Shown here in pieces: positions 34,942 to 44,163 of a stretch of 64,000 nucleotides of DNA. The translations under genes were made by a program, and so were the position numbers. Every line of letters starts with the position of its first letter. Position 1 is the first letter of the stretch. Where the stretch lies: positions 299,902 to 363,901 of the forward strand of contig NZ_AQXI01000003.1 of NCBI RefSeq assembly GCF_000376445.1, written 5' to 3'. This DNA is from Haladaptatus paucihalophilus DX253 (GTDB taxonomy: Archaea > Halobacteriota > Halobacteria > Halobacteriales > Haladaptataceae). A model generated the notes under the pieces. That model worked only from the letters and a program-made list of their open reading frames with translations. It did not search any database and had not been told where the DNA came from.

Positions 34942-35085
34942 ATGCGAGATATAACCCCCGACCCGACGACGGAATCGCAGTACGAGTGTCCGCGGTGTGG
35001 TACCATCGTGACCGCGACCTACCACCCCGGAGCGTGTGACGAGTGCGACGTTCACCTCCGCAATCGAGGGACGCCCCTCGAATAA
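34942..35085 (+). CDS. Small rubrerythrin-like zinc ribbon protein
   Basis: 47 residues ([20 protein letters not shown]...). CPRCGT and CDECDVHL give two Cys pairs of a rubredoxin or zinc-ribbon knuckle, as in haloarchaeal rubrerythrin-like small proteins. Ends 7 bp before the glutamate dehydrogenase gene, which reads in the same direction, so cotranscription is possible. Metal (Zn or Fe) not decided. Confidence 0.72.
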   Translation: MRDITPDPTTESQYECPRCGTIVTATYHPGACDECDVHLRNRGTPLE

Positions 35086-35092
35086 CCCATCG

Positions 35093-36388
35093 ATGGCATC
35101 CAACGTAAATTCGCGCCCGGAACCGGCGGACGAACCGGGCGACGGACCCGTGGAATCGGCGCTCGACACCGCACGGCGACAGTTGACCCGAGCGGCGGCC
35201 GGGACCGACATCGACCCGAACATCGTCGAGCGCTTGCGCCATCCGACCCACGTTCACCGCGTCACCGTCCCGTTGAAGCGAGACGACGGGTCGGTCGAGG
35301 TGTTCACCGGTTACCGCGCGCAACACGACAGCGTTCGGGGGCCGTACAAGGGTGGCCTCCGGTATCACCCCGGCGTGACCGAGGAGGAGTGTATCGGCCT
35401 CTCGATGTGGATGACGTGGAAGTGCGCCGTCATGGACATCCCGTTCGGCGGCGCGAAGGGCGGCCTCGTCGTCAATCCGAAACGACTCTCGGACTCCGAG
35501 CGCGAACGTCTGACGCGGCGGTTCGCACAGGAACTGCGCGATACGGTCGGGCCGAACAGCGACATTCCGGCCCCCGATATGGGAACCGACTCCCAGACGA
35601 TGGCGTGGTTCATGGACGCCTACTCGATGCAGGAGGGCGAGACCCAACCCGGCGTCGTCACGGGGAAACCGCCGGTCGTCGGCGGTTCGTTCGGCCGCGA
35701 GGAAGCGCCGGGTCGTTCGGTCGCGCTCGTCACCCGCGAGGCGTGTGACTACTACGACTTCGGACTCGACGGAACGACCGTCGCGGTACAGGGGTTCGGG
35801 AGCGTCGGCGCGAACGCCGCCCGCCTCCTCGACGAATGGGGGGCGACCGTCGTCGCCGTCTCCGACGTGAACGGCGCGGCGTACGACCCCGACGGCATCG
35901 AGACGGCGGCGGTTCCGTCCCACGAGGAGGAACCCGAGGCCGTCACCCGGTACGCCGACGACTGCATCAGCAACGAGGACCTGCTCACGCTCGACGTGGA
36001 CGTGCTCGTTCCCGCCGCCGTCGGCAACGCCCTCACCGGTGCGAACGCGGACGACGTACGGGCCTCGCTCGTGGTCGAGGGTGCGAACGGTCCCACGACC
36101 GCCTCCGCTGACGCCATCCTCGCGGAGCGGGACGTCCCGGTAATCCCGGACATCCTCGCCAACGCGGGCGGCGTGACCGTCTCGTACTTCGAGTGGCTAC
36201 AGGACATCAACCGTCGGCAGTGGTCGCTGGAGCGCGTGAACGACGAACTCGAAGCCGGGATGCTCGACGCGTGGAACGACGTGCGCGAGGAAGTCGAAGA
36301 CCGCGACGTGACGTGGCGCGACGCCGCGTACGTCGTCGCCCTTTCGCGTATTGGCGAAGCCCATCGGGTTCGGGGTCTCTGGCCCTGA
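35093..36388 (+). CDS. gdhA: Glutamate dehydrogenase
   Basis: 431 residues from the ATG at 35093 ([18 protein letters not shown]); an earlier in-frame ATG overlaps the zinc ribbon gene. Substrate-site segment [38 protein letters not shown] holds K110 and K122, the catalytic and binding lysines. The nucleotide fold has [17 protein letters not shown]. It interconverts glutamate and 2-oxoglutarate plus ammonia. NAD versus NADP preference is not read from the sequence. Confidence 0.95.
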   Translation: MASNVNSRPEPADEPGDGPVESALDTARRQLTRAAAGTDIDPNIVERLRHPTHVHRVTVPLKRDDGSVEVFTGYRAQHDSVRGPYKGGLRYHPGVTEEECIGLSMWMTWKCAVMDIPFGGAKGGLVVNPKRLSDSERERLTRRFAQELRDTVGPNSDIPAPDMGTDSQTMAWFMDAYSMQEGETQPGVVTGKPPVVGGSFGREEAPGRSVALVTREACDYYDFGLDGTTVAVQGFGSVGANAARLLDEWGATVVAVSDVNGAAYDPDGIETAAVPSHEEEPEAVTRYADDCISNEDLLTLDVDVLVPAAVGNALTGANADDVRASLVVEGANGPTTASADAILAERDVPVIPDILANAGGVTVSYFEWLQDINRRQWSLERVNDELEAGMLDAWNDVREEVEDRDVTWRDAAYVVALSRIGEAHRVRGLWP

Positions 36389-36458
36389 CGGCCGACTCCT
36401 CCCGACCGAACGGAGAACAACGGAAACGACGGGGGTAGGCGGCCGGTTTTTCCCTCTC

Positions 36459-37466
36459 TTATTCTCGGACCAGCGGTGCAACCTCGTCCCCGAGTCGTTC
36501 CACGCACTCGACCATCGCGTCGGTGCCGATGCCGGGGTGGTAGGTGCGGAAGATGAAGTGAACGTCGTCGCCCAGCGCGTCGCGGTACTCGTTCAACTCC
36601 TCGGCCACCTGTTCGGGCGTGCCGAAGATGGCCTGTTCTTTCAGCTCCGATTTCCGCTCCGCGTCCAGTTCGTCCACCGATTCGCCGGAGAAGATTTCGG
36701 CGTAACGGCGCTGGATGTAGAAGTACCCGGGTTTCATCGCTTCCCACGCCTCTTCCTTGGAATCGGCGACGAAGCCGTGCTGGAGGACGTACACTTCGAA
36801 GTCGCCCTCGATTCCTTCCTTCTCCCGAACGCGCTCGATGTCCTCCTTGCGCTTGCGGACGCCCTCGACGGAGAGGGCGGAGGGCGCACACCACGCGTCG
36901 GCGACGCGGGCCGCGCGTCTCACGGCGGGTTTGACCGACCCGCCGAACATGATCGGAATCTTCGATTCGGGTTTCGGCGTCACGCTCACGTCGGGGGACA
37001 CGTCGTGGAACTCGGCGTCGTAGTCGAGCGGACCGTCGGACCACGAGGCGCGGAGGAGGTCGGTCAGGTCGGTCATGCGCTCCACGCGCTCCTCGCGGGG
37101 GACGCCGAACGATTCGAACTCGCGTGGGTTCGACCCGATGGCGAGTCCCATCGTCAGTCGGCCGTCGGCGAGCAGGTCCACCGTCGCGGCGTCCTCGGCG
37201 AGCCGAACCCCGTCGTAGAGCGGGGCGAGCGCGATACAGGTACCGAGTTCGACGGTTTCGGTGCGGGCGGCCAGCGCCGCGAGCGAGGGCATGGTGGCCG
37301 AGAGGTAGCCGTCCTCGGCGAAGTGGTGTTCCGACACCCACATGCTGTCGAGGCCGGAGTCGTCGATAGCCTCCCCGAGTTCGAGCATTTCGTCGTAAAT
37401 CTCGGTCATCGAACGGTCGTCGTCCGGTCGTCGCTGGCAGGTGAACAGCCCCGTCCCGAGTTTCAT
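36459..37466 (-). CDS. LLM class flavin-dependent oxidoreductase (luciferase-like)
   Basis: 335 residues from the ATG at 37466 (MKLGTGLFT), preferred over one eight codons upstream because a TATA element lies 30-40 bp before it. TIM-barrel luciferase-like monooxygenase/F420-type family: SMWVSEHHFAEDGYL, LGTCIALAPLYDGVRLAEDAATVDLLADGRL and IPIMFGGS. Uses FMN or F420; haloarchaea make F420, so either is possible. Substrate unknown. Convergent with gdhA across about 70 bp. Confidence 0.88.
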   Translation of the reverse strand: MKLGTGLFTCQRRPDDDRSMTEIYDEMLELGEAIDDSGLDSMWVSEHHFAEDGYLSATMPSLAALAARTETVELGTCIALAPLYDGVRLAEDAATVDLLADGRLTMGLAIGSNPREFESFGVPREERVERMTDLTDLLRASWSDGPLDYDAEFHDVSPDVSVTPKPESKIPIMFGGSVKPAVRRAARVADAWCAPSALSVEGVRKRKEDIERVREKEGIEGDFEVYVLQHGFVADSKEEAWEAMKPGYFYIQRRYAEIFSGESVDELDAERKSELKEQAIFGTPEQVAEELNEYRDALGDDVHFIFRTYHPGIGTDAMVECVERLGDEVAPLVRE

Positions 37467-37495
37467 GCCCGGGAAATCGAACGGCGACACCTTAA

Positions 37496-37506
37496 CGGTT
37501 TATAAG
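37496..37506 (-). promoter_or_regulatory. TATA box of the LLM oxidoreductase gene
   Basis: Minus strand GCTTATAAACC, about 30-40 bp before the ATG at 37466. Confidence 0.6.
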
Positions 37507-37582
37507 CACGGATTCGAACACTTCCGAATGCTCGACGTTCCTCACCGCAAAACTTTTTCCCACGAGTTTGAATGTCGTAACT

Positions 37583-37711
37583 ATGGATGGTCCACTCACC
37601 AGTTCCGGCCCGAAGAAGCCGGATCGCTCGATACTGAACGCGTTCAAGCCGGTGATGGTGTTGCTCGCGTTGCTCGTCCTGTTCTTCGCCGCGATGTACT
37701 TCCTCGGCTGA
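37583..37711 (+). CDS. 42-residue single-helix membrane microprotein
   Basis: An ATG at 37583 starts a 42-residue frame: a polar, basic N-terminus (MDGPLTSSGPKKPDRS) and one strong membrane helix (PVMVLLALLVLFFAAMYFL). The base composition and hydrophobic end look coding rather than random. It sits in the gap between the divergent LLM gene and the convergent dehydrogenase gene, and ends 27 bp before that gene's stop. Family not recognised; function unknown. Confidence 0.6.
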   Translation: MDGPLTSSGPKKPDRSILNAFKPVMVLLALLVLFFAAMYFLG

Positions 37712-37738
37712 AATCGATAGTGGAGGCGGAGAACCGTG

Positions 37739-40720
37739 TCAGCGCGTCGCGCTCCCCGGAGGGAGCGCCTCCGCGACCTTCTCGATGGGGTGCGGTGGGC
37801 GCGCCTCGTTGCCTTCGAGTTGCGTGCGACAGGACGCGCCGGGCGCGACGACGGTTTCCGCGTCGCTCTCTTCCACCTGCTCGAACAGGATTCGACCGAT
37901 GGCTTGCGAGAGGTCGTACTGTTCTTCTCGATAGCCGAAACTCCCCGCCATGCCACAGCACCCGCTCTCCAGCGGGTCCACCGCGTACCCCGCCCGGCGG
38001 AGCACGCCCACCGCGTGGTGGTCGCGCCCGAGCGCCTTCTGGTTGCAGTGGCCGTGGTAGGCGAGCGATTCCGTCACTTCGCGGAACTCGATGCCGTCGT
38101 CCAATCGCTCGCGGTCGATGAACTCGCAGACGCCGAAGGTGTTCGCGGCGACTTTCTCGACGGCGGACCCCGACACGAGGTCCCGATATTCGTCCTGCAC
38201 CATCACCGCGTCCGAGGGTTCCACGAAGACGACCGACCACCCCTCAGAAACGGCCGGTTCGAGCGCCGAGACGTTTTTCTCCGCGTTCTCTTTCGCCGTA
38301 TCGAGGAAGCCCTCGGAGTAGGCCGCCCGCCCGCTCGGCGCGAGGTTCGAGGGAACTTGCACGTGGACGCCCGCCGCTTCGAGGACGCGAACCGCGGCCT
38401 TGCCGGGTGCCGGATAGCTGTAGTTCGTGAATGTGTCGGGAACGAGGACGACGTGCTCCGTGGCGATGTCCTTCGGAACGCGAGGGCCGCGCGCCTCGAA
38501 CCACTCTTCCAACGACTCCCTGCTGAAGGTCGGGAGGTCTCGTTCGGGCGCGATGCCGAGGAGTTTCTCGGCGATGACGTCCGACCCCGGCAACCGCGTC
38601 GCCCAGTTCGACACCGGGGCGAGCGCGCTTCCGAGCGCCGAGATTCTGTCCACGTTGGCGAAAAATCGGTCCCGACGGCTCGGCCCGCGCTCCTCGTGGT
38701 GGGCGTGTTTCACCTCCGCTTTCAGCTTCGCCAAATCGACGCCCGTCGGACAGTCGCGGGCACAGCCCTTACAGCCCAGACAGAGGTCGAGCACCTCCTC
38801 CTGAAACCGGTCGGTGTACAGTTCTTCGGTCGGAATCTCGCCGCTGATGGCGGCGCGGAGCATGTTCGCTCGCCCCCGCGTGGTCGCCATCTCGTCCTTC
38901 ATGCCGCGGTACGACGGACACATCGTTTCGCTCCCGGTCTGGCGGCAGGTGCCACAGCCGTTACACAGTTCCACGAGGTGCGAGAAGCCGCCCTCGTCGG
39001 AGAAGTCCTGCACCGTCGTCGGTTCGAGCGAGGAGTACTCGGGACCGTATCGGAGGTGCTCGCGCATGTCCGCGCCGTCCTCGTCGCGGAACACGACGGT
39101 TCCGGGGTTCAATCGCCAGTCCGGGTCGAACGCCGTCTTCAGCTCCTGAAACGCCGACCACAGTTGCGGGCCGTACATCTTCGGGTTGAACTCGGTTCGA
39201 GCTAATCCGTCCCCGTGTTCGCCCGAGAAGGACCCGTGGTGGTCGAGGACGAGCGAGGTCACATCGTCGGCGATGGAGTGCATCGTCTCGATGCCCTCGG
39301 CGTCCTTCAGGTTCAGAATCGGGCGGATGTGCAGCGTCCCGCTTCCGGCGTGGGCGAAGTAGGCCGCCGAGGTGTCGTGATTTTCGAGCACGTCCATGAA
39401 CTCGCGCACGTACTCGGCGAGTTCCTCCGGCGGTACGGAGGCGTCCTCGATGAAGGGGTAGGGCTTCGGGTCGCCTTCCATGCTCATCAACAGCGGAATC
39501 GCCGCCTTCCGGAGCTTCCAGAGGTCGGCTTGCTCGTCTTCGGTGTAGGCTTCGAGGACGTCGAACGCCTCGCCCGCGTGGACGAAGTGGGCGTTCGTCT
39601 CCGCGATGGCGTCCTCGAAGTCGTCGCAAATCTCACCGTCGAACTCCAACATGAGGGCCGCGGCGGCCTGCTCGGGAATCGGTTCCGCGTATGCGGCGAA
39701 CTCCGACGAGTTGCGCGCCAGACGGAACACCTCGTCGTCCATCAACTCGACCGCGCTCACGTCGAACTCCAACGCCTCCGGAACCGCTTCCATCGCCGAC
39801 ACGAGGTCGTCGAAGCAGTAGAGCGCGAGCGCGGTTTCGTCGGGACGCGACACCAAATCCAACGTCGCGCGGACGACGACGCCCAAGGTCCCCTCCGCGC
39901 CGACGAACAGTTTCGAGAGGTTGATGTAGCGCGTCCCGTCCCGCTCGAAGACGACTTTGTGGAGGTTGTAGCCGCTGACGGAGCGCTTGAGCGTCGGATA
40001 GCGCGCTTCGATTTCGTCCTCGTTTTCCTCCACGAGTTCCCGGACGGTGCGGTACAGTTCGGCTTCGCGGTCGTCCTTCCCGACGATTTCGTCCCACTCC
40101 TCGCCGTCGAGTTCGACGTCGCGGGTGTGAATCAGCGACCCGTCCGCGAGCACGACGTCGAGCTCGGTGGTGTAGGCGTCCGTGATGCCGTAGCGGACCG
40201 AGTGCGCGCCGGTGGAGTTGTTGCCGATGCCGCCGCCGACGGTCGCTCGGTTGGAGGAGGCCGGGTCGGGGGCGAACTTCAGGTCCCACTGCGCGAGGTG
40301 GTCGTCCAAATCGTCCTGTACGACGCCGGGTTCGACGACCGCCCGTCGGCCGTCGGGGTCCACGTCGAGTATCGAATCCATGTGCCGTGAGAAGTCGAGC
40401 ACGACACAGCCGGGACCGACGGTTTGCCCGGCGAGCGAGGAACCGGCACCGCGCGGGAGAACGGGCATGTCGTGGTCGGCGGCGACCCGGGCCGCGGCCC
40501 GGACGTCCTCGACGTCGGTCGGAAAGACGACGCCCGCCGGTTGCGCTTGATAGATGCTGCCGTCGGTCGAGTACAGCACGCGCGTGTATCGGTCGAACCT
40601 GACTTCTCCGTTGACCGCGGCGCGCAACTCGTCCGCGAGGGAGGGGTGGGCGTCCGGCGGTTCGTGTCCGAGAGCGGCACGGTACGTCTCGAAGTCGGGA
40701 TGATCGTCCCGTATTGCCAT
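37739..40720 (-). CDS. Fused FAD-linked D-lactate/glycolate dehydrogenase with Fe-S domain
   Basis: 993 residues from the ATG at 40720 (MAIRDDHPDFETYRAALG); the frame is open upstream but implausible. N-terminal FAD-binding PCMH domain (VLPRGAGSSLAGQTVGPG) and FAD-oxidase C domain (about 50-530) are followed by two 4Fe-4S motifs, CNGCGTCRQTG and CLGCKGCARDCP (about 590-680), and CCG-type heterodisulfide-like motifs (SGCCGMAGSFG, about 930). GlcD and GlpC/GlcF functions are in one chain. It should oxidise a 2-hydroxyacid such as D-lactate and pass electrons to quinone. Confidence 0.9.
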   Translation of the reverse strand: MAIRDDHPDFETYRAALGHEPPDAHPSLADELRAAVNGEVRFDRYTRVLYSTDGSIYQAQPAGVVFPTDVEDVRAAARVAADHDMPVLPRGAGSSLAGQTVGPGCVVLDFSRHMDSILDVDPDGRRAVVEPGVVQDDLDDHLAQWDLKFAPDPASSNRATVGGGIGNNSTGAHSVRYGITDAYTTELDVVLADGSLIHTRDVELDGEEWDEIVGKDDREAELYRTVRELVEENEDEIEARYPTLKRSVSGYNLHKVVFERDGTRYINLSKLFVGAEGTLGVVVRATLDLVSRPDETALALYCFDDLVSAMEAVPEALEFDVSAVELMDDEVFRLARNSSEFAAYAEPIPEQAAAALMLEFDGEICDDFEDAIAETNAHFVHAGEAFDVLEAYTEDEQADLWKLRKAAIPLLMSMEGDPKPYPFIEDASVPPEELAEYVREFMDVLENHDTSAAYFAHAGSGTLHIRPILNLKDAEGIETMHSIADDVTSLVLDHHGSFSGEHGDGLARTEFNPKMYGPQLWSAFQELKTAFDPDWRLNPGTVVFRDEDGADMREHLRYGPEYSSLEPTTVQDFSDEGGFSHLVELCNGCGTCRQTGSETMCPSYRGMKDEMATTRGRANMLRAAISGEIPTEELYTDRFQEEVLDLCLGCKGCARDCPTGVDLAKLKAEVKHAHHEERGPSRRDRFFANVDRISALGSALAPVSNWATRLPGSDVIAEKLLGIAPERDLPTFSRESLEEWFEARGPRVPKDIATEHVVLVPDTFTNYSYPAPGKAAVRVLEAAGVHVQVPSNLAPSGRAAYSEGFLDTAKENAEKNVSALEPAVSEGWSVVFVEPSDAVMVQDEYRDLVSGSAVEKVAANTFGVCEFIDRERLDDGIEFREVTESLAYHGHCNQKALGRDHHAVGVLRRAGYAVDPLESGCCGMAGSFGYREEQYDLSQAIGRILFEQVEESDAETVVAPGASCRTQLEGNEARPPHPIEKVAEALPPGSATR

Positions 40721-41087
40721 GCGTGAGACAACCAGACACGTGGGCATAAATCCGGGGTTGAATCCATCGCATCGCCGGGTGTCTAAAACCGAAACCGCCG
40801 GGACGGACGTGTCGAGAAAACCGGACGGCGCGTCCCGTAACGTCCGATTTCGACCGACCGATCGCTTCGAGCGGTCCTTTTTTCGACGTGTCGCTTCTCG
40901 GGACGTGACGACCGGAGGAGTATCTATAGAGTTTGGGGAGAGGCCATTCACATAGATTTTCCAACAGATTTCGACACGAGAGTAGTCGATACGCCCTTTC
41001 AAAAAACCGCAAGCAAGCGTCGGGGTATGCTCGGGACGGCCATCACTCTTTTGTCTGTTGCATGATTCTGTAGGGATAGGGAGAACC
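40721..41087. other. Divergent intergenic region of the dehydrogenase and padR genes
   Basis: About 367 bp. Minus strand TTTATGCCCA (40741-40750) is a TATA candidate for the dehydrogenase. Nothing else convincing; a 78-codon frame at 40719 starts antisense and lacks support. Confidence 0.6.
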
Positions 41088-41387
41088 ATGCACGACCTGA
41101 CTGGTTTCCAGCGGGACTTGCTGTACGTCATCGCTGGTCTGGACGAACCCCACGGCCTCGCCATCAAAGAAGAACTCGAAGCGTACTACGAGAAGGAGAT
41201 TCATCACGGGCGACTGTATCCGAATCTCGACTCCCTCGTGGACAAAGGGTTGGTGGAGAAGGGACAGCGAGACCGTCGAACGAACTACTACACGCTCACC
41301 CGGAGGGGTGCGCGTGAAATCGAAGCGCGCCGTGAGTGGGAAGAAGACTACGTCGGGGCGGATCTCAGTCAGACACAGACCGCTTAA
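41088..41387 (+). CDS. PadR-family transcriptional regulator
   Basis: 99 residues (MHDLTGFQRDLLYVIAGLDEP...). Winged helix with the PadR pattern: GLAIKEELEAYY, GRLYPNLDSLVDKGLVEKG and NYYTLTRRGAREIEAR. PadR proteins are repressors that often respond to small molecules. The divergent 2-hydroxyacid dehydrogenase gene makes it a candidate target. The stop overlaps the convergent wHTH gene by 3 bp. Confidence 0.9.
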   Translation: MHDLTGFQRDLLYVIAGLDEPHGLAIKEELEAYYEKEIHHGRLYPNLDSLVDKGLVEKGQRDRRTNYYTLTRRGAREIEARREWEEDYVGADLSQTQTA

Positions 41388-42031
41388 GGGGAGAGGGCGG
41401 TGCCGAGAACCGCGGCGTTCAGCGCTCTGATGTGAGCGAAGACAGAACTCGATTCGTTTATTTTGTAGCCGCTACCGGAGTCCGTGAGCACGCCGAGTTC
41501 CTCCAGCGGGTCAACGTGCATCCACACCGATTTTCGGGACAACCCCACGCGTTCGTGGAGGTCGTCCTGCGTGAACTCTTCCGTCTCGTCCACGGCGAGG
41601 AGCGCGTCCAATAGCAGGCGAACCGCTTCCGGCTGCGTGAGGTCGCGGAAGCCGTCGGACGCGCCCCGCTCGTCCGCCGCGCTTCGTAACTGTCCGACGG
41701 CGTTCGCGACGACGCTTTCCGAGTTCGGTCGATACGTCTCGTCGTCCTCGCGGAATACGCGAAGCGCAACGAGGTCCTCCAAACTTCGCTCGACGTCTTC
41801 GAGGTCCCGGTCGAGTTCGTGCGCGAGGTCCTCCACTTGCCACTCGCCGCCGGTCGCCGCGGCGAGTCGAACCAGCTCGCGGGTCGACGGGTCACGGGTC
41901 AAAAAGAGCCAGCCGGACGGGTAGGACGCCCGTGCCGCTCGAATTCCTTCTTCGTCCGCGAGCGCCAACATCTCGTCTCGATTGTGGGTCGTACGGAGGG
42001 TCCAATCGCGGGAGTCTACATGGAGCGCCAT
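41384..42031 (-). CDS. Haloarchaeal winged-helix regulator
   Basis: 215 residues with two predicted HTH segments: LVRLAAATGGEWQVEDLAHELDRDLEDVERSLEDLVALRVF (about 53-95) and EFTQDDLHERVGLSRKSVWMHVDPLEELGVLTD (about 155-187). The C-terminus FAHIRALNAAVLGTAL recalls other haloarchaeal wHTH repeats. No ligand domain. Likely DNA binding; target unknown. Convergent with padR. Confidence 0.75.
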   Translation of the reverse strand: MALHVDSRDWTLRTTHNRDEMLALADEEGIRAARASYPSGWLFLTRDPSTRELVRLAAATGGEWQVEDLAHELDRDLEDVERSLEDLVALRVFREDDETYRPNSESVVANAVGQLRSAADERGASDGFRDLTQPEAVRLLLDALLAVDETEEFTQDDLHERVGLSRKSVWMHVDPLEELGVLTDSGSGYKINESSSVFAHIRALNAAVLGTALSP

Positions 42032-42085
42032 TAGATTACGTTCCCCCGCCGATGGTATATAATGGTTGTACTCCGTTTCGATTTG

Positions 42086-42472
42086 TCAGTTCGGGTTCGA
42101 CTCGCACGAGACGCTCCACGAGCAGTCCGAACACGCCGTTAGTCGATGATAGAGCGTCTGTAACCCCGACGAACGCGTGTCAGGGAGAATGTGTAGCTCG
42201 ACTGACCCGTATCGAACGACGACGCGAAACGTGGTGTCGTGTTCGCGGTCGCGCACGAGATACATCGGAACGGGGAGGTCGAACCAGTCGCCGTAGGTGT
42301 ACGACTCCCCGTCGAGCACGCGCTCGACGAGGTTCACGAGGTCGTTCTCGGAGGGGTCCGAACTCGGCGAGAGGCGAAACAGCGTCTCCCCCTCGTAGCG
42401 GACGCCGCCCTGCCGCGGATACGTCCGTCGCGGCCGGTGCGGAATCGAGAACGACGGGTCACTGTCGGACAT
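42086..42472 (-). CDS. Haloarchaeal small protein of unknown function
   Basis: 128 residues. Acidic, no membrane segment; VRYEGETLFRLSPSS and SYTYGDWFDLPVPMYLVRD look like a small beta domain, ending with a Cys-rich C-terminus (TACSDCSWSVSCESNPN) with three Cys and no clear motif. I do not recognise the family. It lies 55 bp upstream (in its own direction) of the wHTH gene, so they may be in one unit. Confidence 0.6.
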   Translation of the reverse strand: MSDSDPSFSIPHRPRRTYPRQGGVRYEGETLFRLSPSSDPSENDLVNLVERVLDGESYTYGDWFDLPVPMYLVRDREHDTTFRVVVRYGSVELHILPDTRSSGLQTLYHRLTACSDCSWSVSCESNPN

Positions 42473-42511
42473 GGCTTGGGAACCTGTACCAACGGATTAT
42501 GCCACCATCCG

Positions 42512-43207
42512 TTAAATAGTTGAGCCACGGGTGCGGATAAAAATCGCGCTCCCCGAGACGCAGAGCACCGCGACGACGTGGCCGACCAGCGCGAACACCA
42601 GCAGGTCGTAGCCCCGGACGAACGGCACGAGGACGAGTTGCAACAGGGCGAAGCAGATGACGAAGGCGTCCACGCGGCGGAGACTTCGCCGCGTCGCTCC
42701 CTCCGTCGGATGCCGGAACGCGACCCAGAAGCCGATGACGCTCGCCCACCACGCGGTGCCGATGCGATAGCACACGTCCCACAGGACGAGCAGCGTGAGG
42801 AACACCGCTGGTATCGGCGGGGCGGTTCCCAACAGCGATTCGAGGAGCGGCGCGCCCGTCCGCGGGGTGTACACCAGCAGGTACGTTATCAACGCGACGT
42901 ACGCGATGACGCCGAGCACCACCTCGATGCTCGACCCGAACAGCAGCTTTCGGTACGCCGTCGGCATCGACAGGTCCCGCACTCGGCGGCCGATGAGGAG
43001 CATCAGCGCGCTTCCGGCGGTGGCGACGACGATGGCCGCGGTTCCCGCCGGGACGGCGTGCCAGAGGTCGTATCGCCACGCGAGGAGCAACATGACCCCT
43101 TCGAAGAGGACGAACTGTATCGTGAGCGCGAGCCAATCGGGAAACGTGACGCCCGGAATCGCGTCCACGATGCTCTCGTACGTCCATCGATAGACGGGGC
43201 GATTCAT
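42512..43207 (-). CDS. Multi-spanning membrane protein
   Basis: 231 residues from the ATG at 43207 (MNRPVYRWTYES). About six membrane helices (ALTIQFVLFEGVMLLLAW, GTAAIVVATAGSALMLLIG, VVLGVIAYVALITYLLV and others). The family is haloarchaeal and uncharacterised. Its start overlaps the stop of the upstream NAD-binding protein gene by 4 bp (ATGA), so the two are translated together. Confidence 0.75.
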   Translation of the reverse strand: MNRPVYRWTYESIVDAIPGVTFPDWLALTIQFVLFEGVMLLLAWRYDLWHAVPAGTAAIVVATAGSALMLLIGRRVRDLSMPTAYRKLLFGSSIEVVLGVIAYVALITYLLVYTPRTGAPLLESLLGTAPPIPAVFLTLLVLWDVCYRIGTAWWASVIGFWVAFRHPTEGATRRSLRRVDAFVICFALLQLVLVPFVRGYDLLVFALVGHVVAVLCVSGSAIFIRTRGSTI

Positions 43208-44082
43208 GCGATGGCGCGCCGAACGGCGTCGTCGAACGACGTCAACTCGATGGGGACGAGCGAGCGGATTCGGTCGTCCTCCACGACGGTTCGCGTCTTC
43301 AAGCCGAGGATGAGCGGATGGGCAACCTCCTTCGGCACGTCCGTCACGAGGTCGACCCAGTAGGCCGAGAGCTTCGGGGTGAGGACTGGAACGGGAATCA
43401 TGGTGGACTGCTTGCCGAGCAGGTCGCCCGTCCGAATCACCATCTCGCCGTAGGTGAGGACGTCCGGGCCACCGATTTCGAACGTCTTTCCGGCCGTCTC
43501 GGGCGCGTCGAGGACGCCGACGAGGTAGGCCACCACGTCGTCGATGGCGATGGGTTGGCAGTCGGTCCCGACCCACCGCGGCGTTATCATCAGGGGAAGG
43601 CGCTCCGACAGCTGTCGAACCATGCGAAAGCTGGCGCTGTCGCCCCCCACGACGATGGCCGCCCGGAGGACGGTCAGGTCGTAGGGACCGGTGCCGAGGA
43701 TGTACTCCACCTCGCGGCGCGATTTGAGGTGGTCGGAGAGGGTGACTCGCTCTCCCCCGAGTCCGGAGAGGTAGACGACGCGGGAGGGGTCCCCCTCGCG
43801 TGCCGCGGAAACGAAGTTCCGCGCGGTGACCCGGTCGTGGGCCATGAAGTCCTCGCTCTCGCCCATGGAGTGGACGAGGTAGTACGCGACGTCCACGCCC
43901 TCGAAGATTCCTTGCAGGCTCTCCCGGTCGTTCAGGTCGCCTTCGACGACCGAGACGCCCTCCGGCGGGTCGTACGTCGATGCGTCCCGCGTCATCGCCA
44001 CGACCTCCTCACCGCGCTCGACGAGTGCGGGGACGAGGTGGCGGCCGACGAACCCGGTTGCGCCGGCGACGAGTACCGTCAT
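43204..44082 (-). CDS. NAD(P)-binding epimerase-like (NDUFA9-type) protein
   Basis: 292 residues. The N-terminal motif TVLVAGATGFVGRHLVPAL is a GxxGxxG Rossmann site; VVYLSGLGGERVTLSDHLKSRREVEYILGTGP and LRAAIVVGGDSAS are typical of the atypical SDR/NmrA-NDUFA9 group, which often lacks the catalytic Tyr-Lys pair. Membership in the complex I-associated subgroup is possible but not proved. Operon with the membrane protein (4-bp overlap). Confidence 0.83.
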   Translation of the reverse strand: MTVLVAGATGFVGRHLVPALVERGEEVVAMTRDASTYDPPEGVSVVEGDLNDRESLQGIFEGVDVAYYLVHSMGESEDFMAHDRVTARNFVSAAREGDPSRVVYLSGLGGERVTLSDHLKSRREVEYILGTGPYDLTVLRAAIVVGGDSASFRMVRQLSERLPLMITPRWVGTDCQPIAIDDVVAYLVGVLDAPETAGKTFEIGGPDVLTYGEMVIRTGDLLGKQSTMIPVPVLTPKLSAYWVDLVTDVPKEVAHPLILGLKTRTVVEDDRIRSLVPIELTSFDDAVRRAIA

Positions 44083-44163
44083 CGTTCGTATCTCCGGTCG
44101 CTAGCGTTCAAAAGCTATCGGGCAACCTGAAGGGTTATGGCTCGTAACCGCCTTCCCTTCCAC

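Noticed and set aside
40719..40955. 78-codon frame starting at the dehydrogenase start codon, opposite strand
   Set aside because: No domain, overlaps promoter elements, and composition does not look coding.
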